In this document: one piece after another, positions 1-7,142 of the stretch
Position numbering within the stretch: the stretch's first letter is position 1
How the letters are laid out: every line of letters starts with the position of its first letter
Assembly (NCBI GenBank): GCA_947589615.1
Contig: CANQBU010000012.1
Span: 1 to 16,785 of the forward strand
Length of the DNA: 16,785 nt
Direction: 5' to 3'
Origin: an uncultured Clostridia bacterium
GTDB taxonomy: Bacteria; Bacillota; Clostridia; Christensenellales; UBA1242
Made by a program: the position numbers and the translations under genes
Notes under the pieces: generated by a model
Database searches by the model: none
What the model saw: only the letters and a program-made list of their open reading frames with translations
What the model was told of the DNA's origin: nothing

Positions 1-838
1 CGTTGAAGTTATAACAAAGGACATGTTGTTTTTTATCATTGGCAATACAATTAAATTCAACCCCATTGATGAAATTCAAGTTTTCCGTTTTTGTGTTGAA
101 TCCATCATGATCGCATATTGATGAATATTTAATTCCCATTAATTTGCAAATTTCATAAATTTTTTCATAGGAATATTTGCCATCTGAATAATTTGAGTGA
201 ATATGGAGATCAATTTCGGTAAAATTATCAAATAAAGATGATAAATCATGAAAATTTATTAAATTACGTTTGTCCACTATGCCCAGTTTTTTAAATGTTT
301 TATAACAAAAATTATTTTTGAATAGATTGTAATCTTCTAAATGAATTCCATTAATAAATGCAAGTTTAATATTTTTCCCATATTTGTTTTCAAGCATTTT
401 AATTTCGCTTTCATTTGCTTTTATTAATCTTGCTTCACGATTTTCTTCTTTTAAATAAAGAAAAACAAAATTCCTTTGAGTCTTAATATGTTGTCTTAAT
501 TTTTCTTTTATGCCGTTTAACAAGTTATAAAATTCTTTTAAATTTATCTTGTTTCTGCGTTTAATTAAAACGAGAAGTCCTATGTTTTTATAATCGGATA
601 ATGAGTATGCTTCATAAGCAATTTCAGACCTAGAAAAATTTTTTTCAAACTCTTTTTCATCTGAGTATCTTTTTTTCAAGTCAAGTTTTCGATACTCATT
701 ATTGAAAGAGGTATAGTTTTTGATAACAAAACATTTTTCAACCTTGCAGTCATTTTGCTCAAGCAGATTATTAAATGTTTTGAAATAGGACTCGTTTTCA
801 AAAAAATCTGGCTTTAAAATAAAAGTTCCTAAATGCAT
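1..838 (-). CDS. NDK-like domain fused to PHP phosphoesterase domain (3' end outside window)
   Basis: This reading frame stays open to the window edge and gives 279 residues from an ATG at 838. The N-terminal ~170 residues resemble nucleoside diphosphate kinase: a first strand ending in K9-P10-D11, and N163-G-I-H166-L-E-D169, which fits the NDK active-site pattern N-x-x-H-x-S-D with H166 as the phospho-histidine. The C-terminal part begins a PHP metal-dependent phosphoesterase domain: D210-L-H212-I-H214-S followed by S-D-G (motif I), C-D243-H244-D245 (motif II) and G-V-E261-F. It is a paralogue of the NDK-like protein at 7143-7760, sharing I-N-G-I-H-L-E-D-Y. The start lies one base after the stop of the upstream PRTase gene, with AAAGGAG inside that gene's end, so the two are coupled. 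A role in phosphate transfer and removal on a nucleotide is inferred. The rest of the PHP domain lies outside the window. Confidence 0.85.
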   Translation of the reverse strand, partial: MHLGTFILKPDFFENESYFKTFNNLLEQNDCKVEKCFVIKNYTSFNNEYRKLDLKKRYSDEKEFEKNFSRSEIAYEAYSLSDYKNIGLLVLIKRRNKINLKEFYNLLNGIKEKLRQHIKTQRNFVFLYLKEENREARLIKANESEIKMLENKYGKNIKLAFINGIHLEDYNLFKNNFCYKTFKKLGIVDKRNLINFHDLSSLFDNFTEIDLHIHSNYSDGKYSYEKIYEICKLMGIKYSSICDHDGFNTKTENLNFINGVEFNCIANDKKQHVLCYNFN

Positions 839-839
839 T

Positions 840-1877
840 TTACACTCCTTTGTATACTTTAATAATTTGTTTTGTAAAATTTAATGATTGCGTGTAAAGA
901 GGTTTAGGTAAATACTTTTTAGCCACACTTTTTCCAACTTTAACCAATACTTCTAAATCATTTGATAAAGTTTTCTGAAAGTTGTTTTGCTTGAGATAAT
1001 CGCAATATTCATTTGGTCTATTTTTCAAGATTTCAATTATACTATCTAAAAACTTGTGATTTCGTGTGTTTATAAGACTTAACTTGTCGTATAAAGCGTG
1101 ATTAAACTTTGTATAAGGGGAAAGGCCTTTCGATATAACGTCATATAAATACCAATCATATTCTACAGCCGACATGCCCCAAAATTTATTTTTAAACAAT
1201 TGCATTAGTTCTTGAGTGGTAAACCCCGAGCCTATATTGTCATCAATCAAATATAACTTATCGTCTAAAATTTGCGGTATCTCTATTTCCCGCTTGCTGC
1301 CTTTTTTAAATCTGCTATATAAGATATGTTTATAATTGTTACCCCAAATTGCTTTAAAGAATGGACCTATCAAAATAGAACCAAGTCCTGGGGTTATAAA
1401 GGAAAAATTTGTTTTGCCAAAACTTTTAACATATGAATATATTTCTAATTTGTTATCTAATTCAATATTTCTAAAATTTATGAGCAAATTGCTTTCAGGC
1501 AATATATAATGTTTTGCTTTATAATTCCTATTTTCAATAAGAGCAACTATGTTATCAACATCTTCTTGCAAGCAATCAAGTGCTTGTTGAATAAGTTTGC
1601 TTTCGGCACTTGAAGATAATAAAAAATAAAAGGCTTGAGCGGAAAAATTGGAAACATAATCGAGAATAATATAGTTTACTTTTTTGTCTGAACACATATG
1701 CGACAAAAACTCTTCACGCATATTAGAAATTGTATTAAGCGGTTTAGAATCATAATATAATTTATTTCGGCATAAATATGAATTATTAATTTGAGTGGTA
1801 TATTTGTTTAGAAAATCTGGCACGCGACGTGTATGTAATACCCCAAGACAATCAATGCATTTATTTAATTTTTTCAT
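840..1877 (-). CDS. Phosphoribosyltransferase-like protein
   Basis: This 345-residue protein carries a type I phosphoribosyltransferase PRPP-binding loop at about residues 208-221: hydrophobic strand, D212-D213, then N-I-G-S-G-F-T-T. Upstream, around 160-175, P-G-L-G-S resembles the turn before the PRTase core. By family, such proteins join or release a base and ribose-5-phosphate using PRPP. The ~150-residue N-terminal part starts with a C7-x-x-C10 pair, and with the ~100-residue C-terminal tail it is not recognised; the protein is longer than common salvage PRTases. Only one CxxC is visible, so a ComF-like zinc finger is not established. It is the first gene of the leftward unit and is followed at one base by the NDK-PHP fusion. 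No Shine-Dalgarno precedes the ATG and a promoter abuts it. The substrate base is unknown. Confidence 0.72.
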   Translation of the reverse strand: MKKLNKCIDCLGVLHTRRVPDFLNKYTTQINNSYLCRNKLYYDSKPLNTISNMREEFLSHMCSDKKVNYIILDYVSNFSAQAFYFLLSSSAESKLIQQALDCLQEDVDNIVALIENRNYKAKHYILPESNLLINFRNIELDNKLEIYSYVKSFGKTNFSFITPGLGSILIGPFFKAIWGNNYKHILYSRFKKGSKREIEIPQILDDKLYLIDDNIGSGFTTQELMQLFKNKFWGMSAVEYDWYLYDVISKGLSPYTKFNHALYDKLSLINTRNHKFLDSIIEILKNRPNEYCDYLKQNNFQKTLSNDLEVLVKVGKSVAKKYLPKPLYTQSLNFTKQIIKVYKGV

Positions 1878-1912
1878 AAAATTATATTAGCACAAAATTC
1901 CAATTGCATCAA
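1877..1912 (-). promoter_or_regulatory. Promoter of the leftward PRTase unit, probably leaderless
   Basis: Read on the minus strand, TTGATG (1912-1907) is followed after 17 bases by TAATAT (1889-1884). An overlapping TATAAT lies at 1886-1881 but with a 20-base spacer. The usual start 7 bases beyond TAATAT falls on the A of the ATG at 1877. No purine-rich ribosome binding site is seen. Confidence 0.55.
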
Positions 1913-1930
1913 CCATTATTTGTAATATAA

Positions 1931-1960
1931 TTGACAAATTTAATTTATAAATGATACAAT
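1931..1960 (+). promoter_or_regulatory. Promoter of the rightward radical SAM operon
   Basis: A perfect TTGACA (1931-1936) and TACAAT (1955-1960) are separated by 18 bases, with an extended -10 TG at 1952-1953. The expected start is near 1967, giving a leader of about 17 bases with AAGGAG at 1971-1976 before the ATG at 1984. It is back-to-back with the leftward promoter. Confidence 0.75.
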
Positions 1961-1983
1961 ATATTTGAAAAAGGAGAAGAATT

Positions 1984-3330
1984 ATGAATATTGCCATTTC
2001 AAATAACACTTTTTATATTTATGATGAAGCAAAGCTTGAGAGAATAAATGAGTTTAATAAAAAGTTGGAAGGAGTAGTTGAAAATCTTTCAAAAAAAGAA
2101 AAGCTTTTAAAAGCAAAAAGTATGATTATGATTAATGGAAAGGACAACACCATAATTGCTACATATCCCATTATTAGGGCTCAACACTATTATCCATTGA
2201 GTATTTTAGATTTTGCTTATGCAATAAAAAATGTTGTTTGCAAAAAAATTCCTTCCTTACCCATTTTATCTTTAGATTCCCACGACTATAATTTTTGCGA
2301 TTTTAATTGCAAAGATTGCTTGGCGGTAGATACAAGAAATTGGGCGAAAGAAAACCTTGGCTTTACAAACATAAAACCTGAAGAATATGAAAAGGTTTTA
2401 TTCAAAATTGCCGAATATTCCAAAAAAAGAGGGTGCGACTCAATTAGGTTTGAAATGTCGGGCGAGGGAAATCCTGATATGTATCCATATCGCTCCAGAA
2501 TAATGAAATACGCTAAAGAAGTTTGTAATATGCAACTTGTTTACATAAGCAGTGGAAGTTTGTTGAATGACCAGTTAATAGATGATTTAGCAAAATATGC
2601 ATCGTATGTTAGAATTAGTTTGCCGGGCGTTACTGAAAAAGCATATGACATTTATTCAAATCAAAGATGCGACGCGTCAAAAAAATTCACTTTAGAAAAA
2701 GCATTAAGTAATATAAAAAAATTAGTTGAGCGAAGAAGTTTCCATAATCGAGAGGGTGAATTAATAATAGGTGCAAGGACTTGCATGAGGCCTGAAAGTG
2801 AGGGCGGTTATCTGGACACTGCAAAAAGATTAAAAGAACTTGGGGCTGATAGTTTTCAGGTAGTTCAAATATTAGTTCCAGAAGGAAGTAATTATAAGGA
2901 TTATCCAATTTCGGAAAACTGCAAAGAAGAATTAATTGAATTAGAAAAAAATAGCATTGACTTAATGCATATTCAAACACCATCAAACCTAGATTATGTT
3001 TATTATGACAGAGGGATTGAAAAGGATAGCAAACCAAGTGAATGTTTCAGTTCAATGGTTGCTCCAATTTTATATGGACCACATTTGATTGTTTGCACGC
3101 ATTGGGAAAAAATTAAAAATCTTCGTTTTCACTATGGGAAGATTGATGACAGCGTGAATGAAATTGAAGACATTATGCAAAATGAAAGGGCGAAACAATT
3201 AAGAAAAGAAATTCCTTATAGTTGCTCAAGTTGTTGTTCAATATTTGACAATCAAATTATGACTTCAATCAAAGCCCAATTATTATTGGCAAAGAACCCT
3301 GAAGATATCGAATTTTTATTAACATATTAA
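1984..3330 (+). CDS. Radical SAM protein with C-terminal SPASM-like cysteines
   Basis: The 448-residue protein has the radical SAM cluster motif C105-x3-C109-x2-C112 after a ~95-residue N-terminal extension, and G160-E-G-N-P164, a variant of the GGEP motif that contacts the SAM amino group. A C-terminal cysteine set (C354, C371, C414, C417) suggests an auxiliary iron-sulfur site of SPASM/Twitch type. By family it would cleave SAM to a 5'-deoxyadenosyl radical and abstract hydrogen from a substrate. The substrate is not evident. The N-terminal extension (Y-P-L-S-I-L-D at 70-76) and the C-terminal cysteines recur in the fusion protein at 4168-6003, so the two are paralogues. It heads the rightward operon, has AAGGAG 7 bases before the ATG, and ends 8 bases before the next radical SAM gene. 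Confidence 0.87.
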   Translation: MNIAISNNTFYIYDEAKLERINEFNKKLEGVVENLSKKEKLLKAKSMIMINGKDNTIIATYPIIRAQHYYPLSILDFAYAIKNVVCKKIPSLPILSLDSHDYNFCDFNCKDCLAVDTRNWAKENLGFTNIKPEEYEKVLFKIAEYSKKRGCDSIRFEMSGEGNPDMYPYRSRIMKYAKEVCNMQLVYISSGSLLNDQLIDDLAKYASYVRISLPGVTEKAYDIYSNQRCDASKKFTLEKALSNIKKLVERRSFHNREGELIIGARTCMRPESEGGYLDTAKRLKELGADSFQVVQILVPEGSNYKDYPISENCKEELIELEKNSIDLMHIQTPSNLDYVYYDRGIEKDSKPSECFSSMVAPILYGPHLIVCTHWEKIKNLRFHYGKIDDSVNEIEDIMQNERAKQLRKEIPYSCSSCCSIFDNQIMTSIKAQLLLAKNPEDIEFLLTY

Positions 3331-3338
3331 GGAGATTT

Positions 3339-4175
3339 ATGATAACCATTGAAAAGGGATATAGAATTTCAATCATGCTCACAGAAGCGTGTAATTTAAA
3401 ATGTAGCCATTGCTATATGAGTGCTAATGCAAAAGGCAAAACTTTATCAAACGATGAAATAGATTATCTTATAAATAACCTCCCCATAAATTGTTTGCGA
3501 ATTTCAATTACTGGCGGAGAGCCATATATGTGCAGAGATAAACTTTATTATATATTAAATAAAATTAAAAATAAATTTGCCGCAAATATGCCTGAGGTAA
3601 GGGTTGAAACAAATGGAATGTTCTTTTATTATGATGATGCGGCGATAATTAAGGAAGTTCAAAAATTAATAGAACTAGGAGTCTCCACTTTGAGATTGTC
3701 AGATGATGAATTTCATGAGAAGGGGGGACTCGATATAAAAAAATTAAGAAACATAGAAAAAGTTGTGAAAGAAAATAATTTAAATATCGTTGTGTCCACC
3801 TTGTTTCAAGATAAAGCGGTGGCTTTTGGCAGAGCAAAAGAGTTGAAAACTGACAAAATCGAAAAGAAAAAGTGTTTAAATAGAAAGGAATCTTTGGTAA
3901 TTCCATATTTCTATACTACTATTGATGGTGAGGTGTCTACTTGCGCGTGGAAATGTGCTCCTCCACTTGGAAATTGTTTTAAAGATAGTTGGGACGATAT
4001 TGTCCGAAACTTAAATTCGCCACTTCAAAAAGCCATATTAAATTCGGACATCGAAGAAGCAGCGAAACTCGTTTGTGGTGGAGACGAAAACAAATTTAGT
4101 CATCTTAAAAATATACTTGAAACAAAGGGACAATGTATGGCTTGCAAAGAAATGTTTAAGGGTAAATATGAATAA
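3339..4175 (+). CDS. Radical SAM protein with Twitch/SPASM-like C-terminus
   Basis: A compact 278-residue radical SAM enzyme. The cluster motif C18-x3-C22-x2-C25-Y lies close to the N-terminus, followed by G59-G-E-P62. A second cysteine cluster (C179, C202, C206, C213, around I-D-G-E-V-S-T-C and P-L-G-N-C) resembles the Twitch/SPASM auxiliary-cluster region, and a final C-x-x-C sits near residue 267. The central D-D-E-F-H and later F-G-R-A resemble features of SPASM-family maturases and dehydrogenases. It differs from the neighbouring 448-residue enzyme in lacking the N-terminal extension, so two distinct radical steps, or two halves of one process, are possible. The ribosome binding site AAGGAG precedes the ATG. 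It overlaps the next gene by 8 bases (ATGAATAA), which indicates translational coupling. Confidence 0.87.
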   Translation: MITIEKGYRISIMLTEACNLKCSHCYMSANAKGKTLSNDEIDYLINNLPINCLRISITGGEPYMCRDKLYYILNKIKNKFAANMPEVRVETNGMFFYYDDAAIIKEVQKLIELGVSTLRLSDDEFHEKGGLDIKKLRNIEKVVKENNLNIVVSTLFQDKAVAFGRAKELKTDKIEKKKCLNRKESLVIPYFYTTIDGEVSTCAWKCAPPLGNCFKDSWDDIVRNLNSPLQKAILNSDIEEAAKLVCGGDENKFSHLKNILETKGQCMACKEMFKGKYE

Positions 4176-6003
4176 TCTAAATTCAAGACAACTAATATTT
4201 AAAAATCCCAATTTGGTTGCGGTGTTAGACAAGCAAGAAATTGTTTTCAACACTGACAACCAGTTTTTGTATTTATATCCGCTTAACATAATCGATTATG
4301 TAAATTCCTTTAAAAATAAAAAACCAATTAAACTTGTTGTAAAAAATTTTAAGACACAAGATTGTGACAAAATTTTAAACTTTGTAAACACGATTATGTC
4401 CAAAGATGAGGAAGCTAACCGATGCGTAGAGTTTGAGATAAACGAGGAAGTTAAAGACTGGAAAGAGGTCAAAAATACATTTGAGTTTATATTTCACAAA
4501 AACATAAAAATTGTTTTGAATTTTAAATCATATCAACAACTAAAGGACTATATTAAATTATGTAATTTTGTAAATTGTATTAAATTTTCAATTTATGATT
4601 GTGACGAGTTTGATAAATTTTTAAAAGAGTTTAAAAATTTTAAAAAGGATGAAAAACAATTCCTTTTTGCAAAAATATATTTGGATCACAAGCAAATAAA
4701 TCATTATTATACTTTTGTTAAAAAACTAAAAAAGTTAAAATTTGACTATATTTTATTTTCAAAAAAGTTGCTGTCAGCTGGGGATATGAATGTAAAAATC
4801 GAGCCGATGGTTAAATATGAATTGTTTAAAATAAAATACAAACTTGAAGATGAAAAGTTTAAAATAAAAATTGTCAAAGATTTAACAACCTTATATTATC
4901 CACTTTTTACATTAGATGAAAGGAACGCAAAAAAATGTTATGCCAGCAGGATATGCAACTATTTAATTAATGGCAAGTTATATCCCTGTGCGACTAAACA
5001 AATTTTGAAAGACAATGTTTTATTAGAAGACGAGGAGGCCAAAAAGTATATAGGATTTAAGTGCTCAGACTGTGCAAGTATTTTCGAGAACGATTACTTG
5101 GATCAAATATTAAAGTTGAATTTTGACCAACTTAAATTTGCTGAATCGGACATTCCACCAATAAATCCTTTAGCCATTGGAACATTTAAGTATGAAAGAG
5201 ATTATAAACAAATTAAAAATTGTTTTATTATAGGACAAAATCTTATTGATTGTAACCTTGCTTATAATAGTGGAAAAACATTAAAAAAAATTGCAAGATA
5301 CATTCCATCGCAGAAGAGCGGAGCATTGCTATATTGTAAACTTTATAAACCAATATCTAAACTAGAAGATATTGAAATGCAAATTGACGAATATTTAAAA
5401 ATCTTAAAGGTAAAATCTCTCAACATAGTTTCTATTCACAGTTTGGATATTTTAAAGAACATTGAATTGATTGACGTATATAAAGAATTAAAGCGTTTAC
5501 AGGAAGCTGGGAAAATTGAACATTTAGGTCTTTGCAATATAAATAAAGATCAACTTAAAGAGATAATTAGCGCCGGAATTGAAATCTTTACATTTGAGGG
5601 AGTTTATAATTTATATTGCAAATATTATGAAAGTTGTGGCGTGCTTGAGATGTGCAAGAAAAATAATATAAGATTCATTGCTTATCAGCCTTTATTAATG
5701 GGAAAATTTGATTTTGCTCAAAATGATACTTTAAAAGAGTTGTCCATAAAATATGACAAAACCATCTCTCAAATTTTACTTAATTATTATATAGTGCATA
5801 AAAATATGATTGTTTTAGTAAAAGCGTCAAATCTTATACATATTATAGAAAATTCCAATTATGATTTTTATATAAAAAATGAAGATTACGCGAAGTTAGA
5901 CAAGTTGAATATTGATAAGGAATTCAATGTGGATTTTGATGAAGGGAGAAATAAAGTTTATTTATTGTCGTATGAGCTGTTAAAAGATAATAAAAAATCA
6001 TAA
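4168..6003 (+). CDS. Cluster-less radical SAM paralogue fused to an aldo-keto reductase
   Basis: 611 residues from ATG 4168, chosen because it overlaps the upstream stop by 8 bases; an earlier in-frame ATG at 4075 would lie deep in the previous gene. The N-terminal half matches the 448-residue radical SAM protein in outline: Y-P-L-N-I-I-D at 37-43, and cysteines C257, C274, C299, C302, with the C257-C274 spacing the same as C354-C371 there. It has no CxxxCxxC motif, so the SAM-binding cluster appears lost while the auxiliary cysteine site is kept. From about residue 328 an aldo-keto reductase barrel follows (A-I-G-T-F at its start) with the full tetrad D361, Y366, K391, H424; the D-Y and K-H spacings match the family. 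The C-terminal half probably reduces a carbonyl with NAD(P)H. The N-terminal half may bind the same substrate or an electron-transfer cluster (inference). Confidence 0.83.
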   Translation: MNNLNSRQLIFKNPNLVAVLDKQEIVFNTDNQFLYLYPLNIIDYVNSFKNKKPIKLVVKNFKTQDCDKILNFVNTIMSKDEEANRCVEFEINEEVKDWKEVKNTFEFIFHKNIKIVLNFKSYQQLKDYIKLCNFVNCIKFSIYDCDEFDKFLKEFKNFKKDEKQFLFAKIYLDHKQINHYYTFVKKLKKLKFDYILFSKKLLSAGDMNVKIEPMVKYELFKIKYKLEDEKFKIKIVKDLTTLYYPLFTLDERNAKKCYASRICNYLINGKLYPCATKQILKDNVLLEDEEAKKYIGFKCSDCASIFENDYLDQILKLNFDQLKFAESDIPPINPLAIGTFKYERDYKQIKNCFIIGQNLIDCNLAYNSGKTLKKIARYIPSQKSGALLYCKLYKPISKLEDIEMQIDEYLKILKVKSLNIVSIHSLDILKNIELIDVYKELKRLQEAGKIEHLGLCNINKDQLKEIISAGIEIFTFEGVYNLYCKYYESCGVLEMCKKNNIRFIAYQPLLMGKFDFAQNDTLKELSIKYDKTISQILLNYYIVHKNMIVLVKASNLIHIIENSNYDFYIKNEDYAKLDKLNIDKEFNVDFDEGRNKVYLLSYELLKDNKKS

Positions 6004-6055
6004 GTGCCAAATGGCGGCTAAAAGAATTTATAATATAAAAAATATTTTTTGTGTA

Positions 6056-6087
6056 TTGACAAATTCATTTTTTTATTATATTATAAT
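6056..6087 (+). promoter_or_regulatory. Internal promoter before the kinase gene, probably leaderless
   Basis: TTGACA at 6056-6061 is followed by TATTAT (6079-6084, spacer 17) overlapping TATAAT (6082-6087, spacer 20). The predicted start is at 6091-6094, within 4 bases of the ATG at 6095. There is no Shine-Dalgarno sequence. This would let the nucleotide-enzyme half of the locus be transcribed separately from the radical SAM half. Confidence 0.55.
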
Positions 6088-6094
6088 AATAGCT

Positions 6095-6583
6095 ATGATT
6101 ATTGCAGGATTCCCTTGTATTGGAAAAACGACAATGGCTAAAAATTTTGACAATGTAATGGATTTATCTTCGACGAAATTTCATTATATTATAAAAGATG
6201 AGGAGATTTCCGAACAATTAAAAGGTAATGAAGATAACCTCATTGTTAATCCGCAATGGCCTCAAAATTATATCGATGAACTCTTAAAAATACGCGACAA
6301 TTATGATATAATTTTTATTCTTGCAAGAGACTACATTTTGGAAAAATTAAACAAATTAAAGATTGAATATGTTATAGCTATTCCAGAAGAGGGGTTAAAG
6401 GAAGAATATATTTTGAGGGCCAAAGCACGCGGCAACAATGAGGATTTCATTAGAGGATTTGACTTAAGATATGACAAATGGAGAAATATGATGATTTCTC
6501 AACCTGTAAAAAAGTTATACTTAAAAAAGGGAGAGTTTATTGAAACGGCCCTAAAAAGATTAAATTATTTGGAGGAAAAATGA
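6095..6583 (+). CDS. P-loop kinase-like protein
   Basis: 162 residues with a Walker A motif at the extreme N-terminus (G5-F-P-C-I-G10-K11-T12-T13), so ATP binding is well supported. Downstream features include N-P-Q-W-P followed by a long helix, a strand at Y-D-I-I-F-I-L-A-R, and a lysine/arginine-rich lid-like stretch (L-R-A-K-A-R-G). The layout resembles small nucleoside/nucleotide kinases and related phage-type P-loop proteins. Substrate unknown. An in-frame ATG at 6011 would add 28 residues, but these are encoded by the promoter DNA, and the P-loop strand is normally at the very N-terminus, so 6095 is preferred. It overlaps the DUF402 gene as ATGA (6580-6583). It plausibly phosphorylates the same nucleotide handled by its neighbours (inference). 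Confidence 0.74.
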   Translation: MIIAGFPCIGKTTMAKNFDNVMDLSSTKFHYIIKDEEISEQLKGNEDNLIVNPQWPQNYIDELLKIRDNYDIIFILARDYILEKLNKLKIEYVIAIPEEGLKEEYILRAKARGNNEDFIRGFDLRYDKWRNMMISQPVKKLYLKKGEFIETALKRLNYLEEK

Positions 6584-7134
6584 GACAAAAATTTATTGAT
6601 AAAGTTTATATGAGAGAGGTTCTTGATAAGGAATGGTATCTTGAAAAAGATGAAAAACTTAACGGTTATATCGCTTTGAAGTATGTTAGAGAAATATCCA
6701 AACCTTTAACAGCGTTCAGTAATGGCAAAAAATATATTGGCCTTGATAATGGATATTCTATTCTCGAATATGTCCCCCTTGATAGAAAATATAATTGCAG
6801 AGTTTTCTTTGACACATTAAATAGACCTCTTTGTTTTTATTTTGATATAAACAACGGCAGTGGAATTGAAAACGATATTCCTTGGTATGATGATTTATAT
6901 CTTGATGTAACAATGGAGTGTCCGACTATTACCGAGATTGGATATTATGTTCGTCTTGACGATGAAAAGGAATTCAAAATGGCAAAGAAAGAAGGAAAAA
7001 TTGATGAGGACACCTATAATGCAGGATATAAAGTAGCAATGGATTTAATGCAGGAACTTAGAGAACAAAAAAATGATATTGTAAACAGATGTCAATTTGA
7101 TTTGTATAGAATAAAAACTTTATTAAATTTATAG
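6580..7134 (+). CDS. DUF402 family protein, nucleotide phosphatase-like
   Basis: 184 residues with the DUF402 pattern: W19-Y20 near the N-terminus, R74-V-F-F-D, R-P-L-C-F-Y-F-D-I at 82-90, then E97-N-D-I-P-W-Y-D-D-L-Y-L-D-V at 97-110, L-D-D-E at 126-129, and a final helix with A-K-K-E-G-K-I. Characterised members are Ntdp, which hydrolyses nucleoside tri- and diphosphates, and FomD, which hydrolyses a CMP-linked phosphonate. The acidic residues D89, D99, D104, D105 and D109 are candidate metal ligands. A similar phosphohydrolase role on a nucleotide or nucleotidyl conjugate is inferred. It is coupled to the kinase through an ATGA overlap, with a GGAGG ribosome binding site inside the kinase end, and the NDK-like gene follows 8 bases later. 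Confidence 0.82.
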   Translation: MRQKFIDKVYMREVLDKEWYLEKDEKLNGYIALKYVREISKPLTAFSNGKKYIGLDNGYSILEYVPLDRKYNCRVFFDTLNRPLCFYFDINNGSGIENDIPWYDDLYLDVTMECPTITEIGYYVRLDDEKEFKMAKKEGKIDEDTYNAGYKVAMDLMQELREQKNDIVNRCQFDLYRIKTLLNL

Positions 7135-7142
7135 GAGAATTA

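Noticed and set aside
840..1877. ComF-type competence PRTase
   Set aside because: Only a single N-terminal C-x-x-C is visible and the protein is longer than ComFC, so the zinc-finger arrangement is not supported.
2687..3037. Minus-strand reading frame inside the first radical SAM gene
   Set aside because: It is a shadow of a motif-confirmed gene, with no ribosome binding site and a non-protein-like hydrophobic composition. Other antisense frames in the window are similar.
4075..4167. Earlier in-frame start for the rSAM-AKR fusion
   Set aside because: It would lie about 100 bases inside the preceding radical SAM gene, whereas ATG 4168 gives a standard short stop-start overlap.
1984..4175. 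Viperin-like (antiviral ddhNTP-forming) radical SAM enzymes, given the nearby nucleotide kinases
   Set aside because: The cluster surroundings (C-D-F-N-C-K-D-C and C-N-L-K-C-S-H-C-Y) do not match the viperin C-N-Y-x-C-G-F-C form, and both proteins carry SPASM/Twitch-like extra cysteines.
1878..4175. RiPP precursor peptide for the radical SAM enzymes
   Set aside because: The gaps around these genes are 106 and 8 bases and one overlap; I found no small reading frame with its own ribosome binding site that looks like a leader-core peptide.
6011..6094. Longer start for the kinase at ATG 6011
   Set aside because: There is no ribosome binding site there, the extension is encoded by promoter-like DNA, and the P-loop normally begins at the extreme N-terminus.
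6581..6583. TGA read as tryptophan, as in some very A+T-rich genomes
   Set aside because: TGA ends the kinase, transglutaminase-like and phosphodiesterase genes at sensible places, and TGG is used for Trp throughout.
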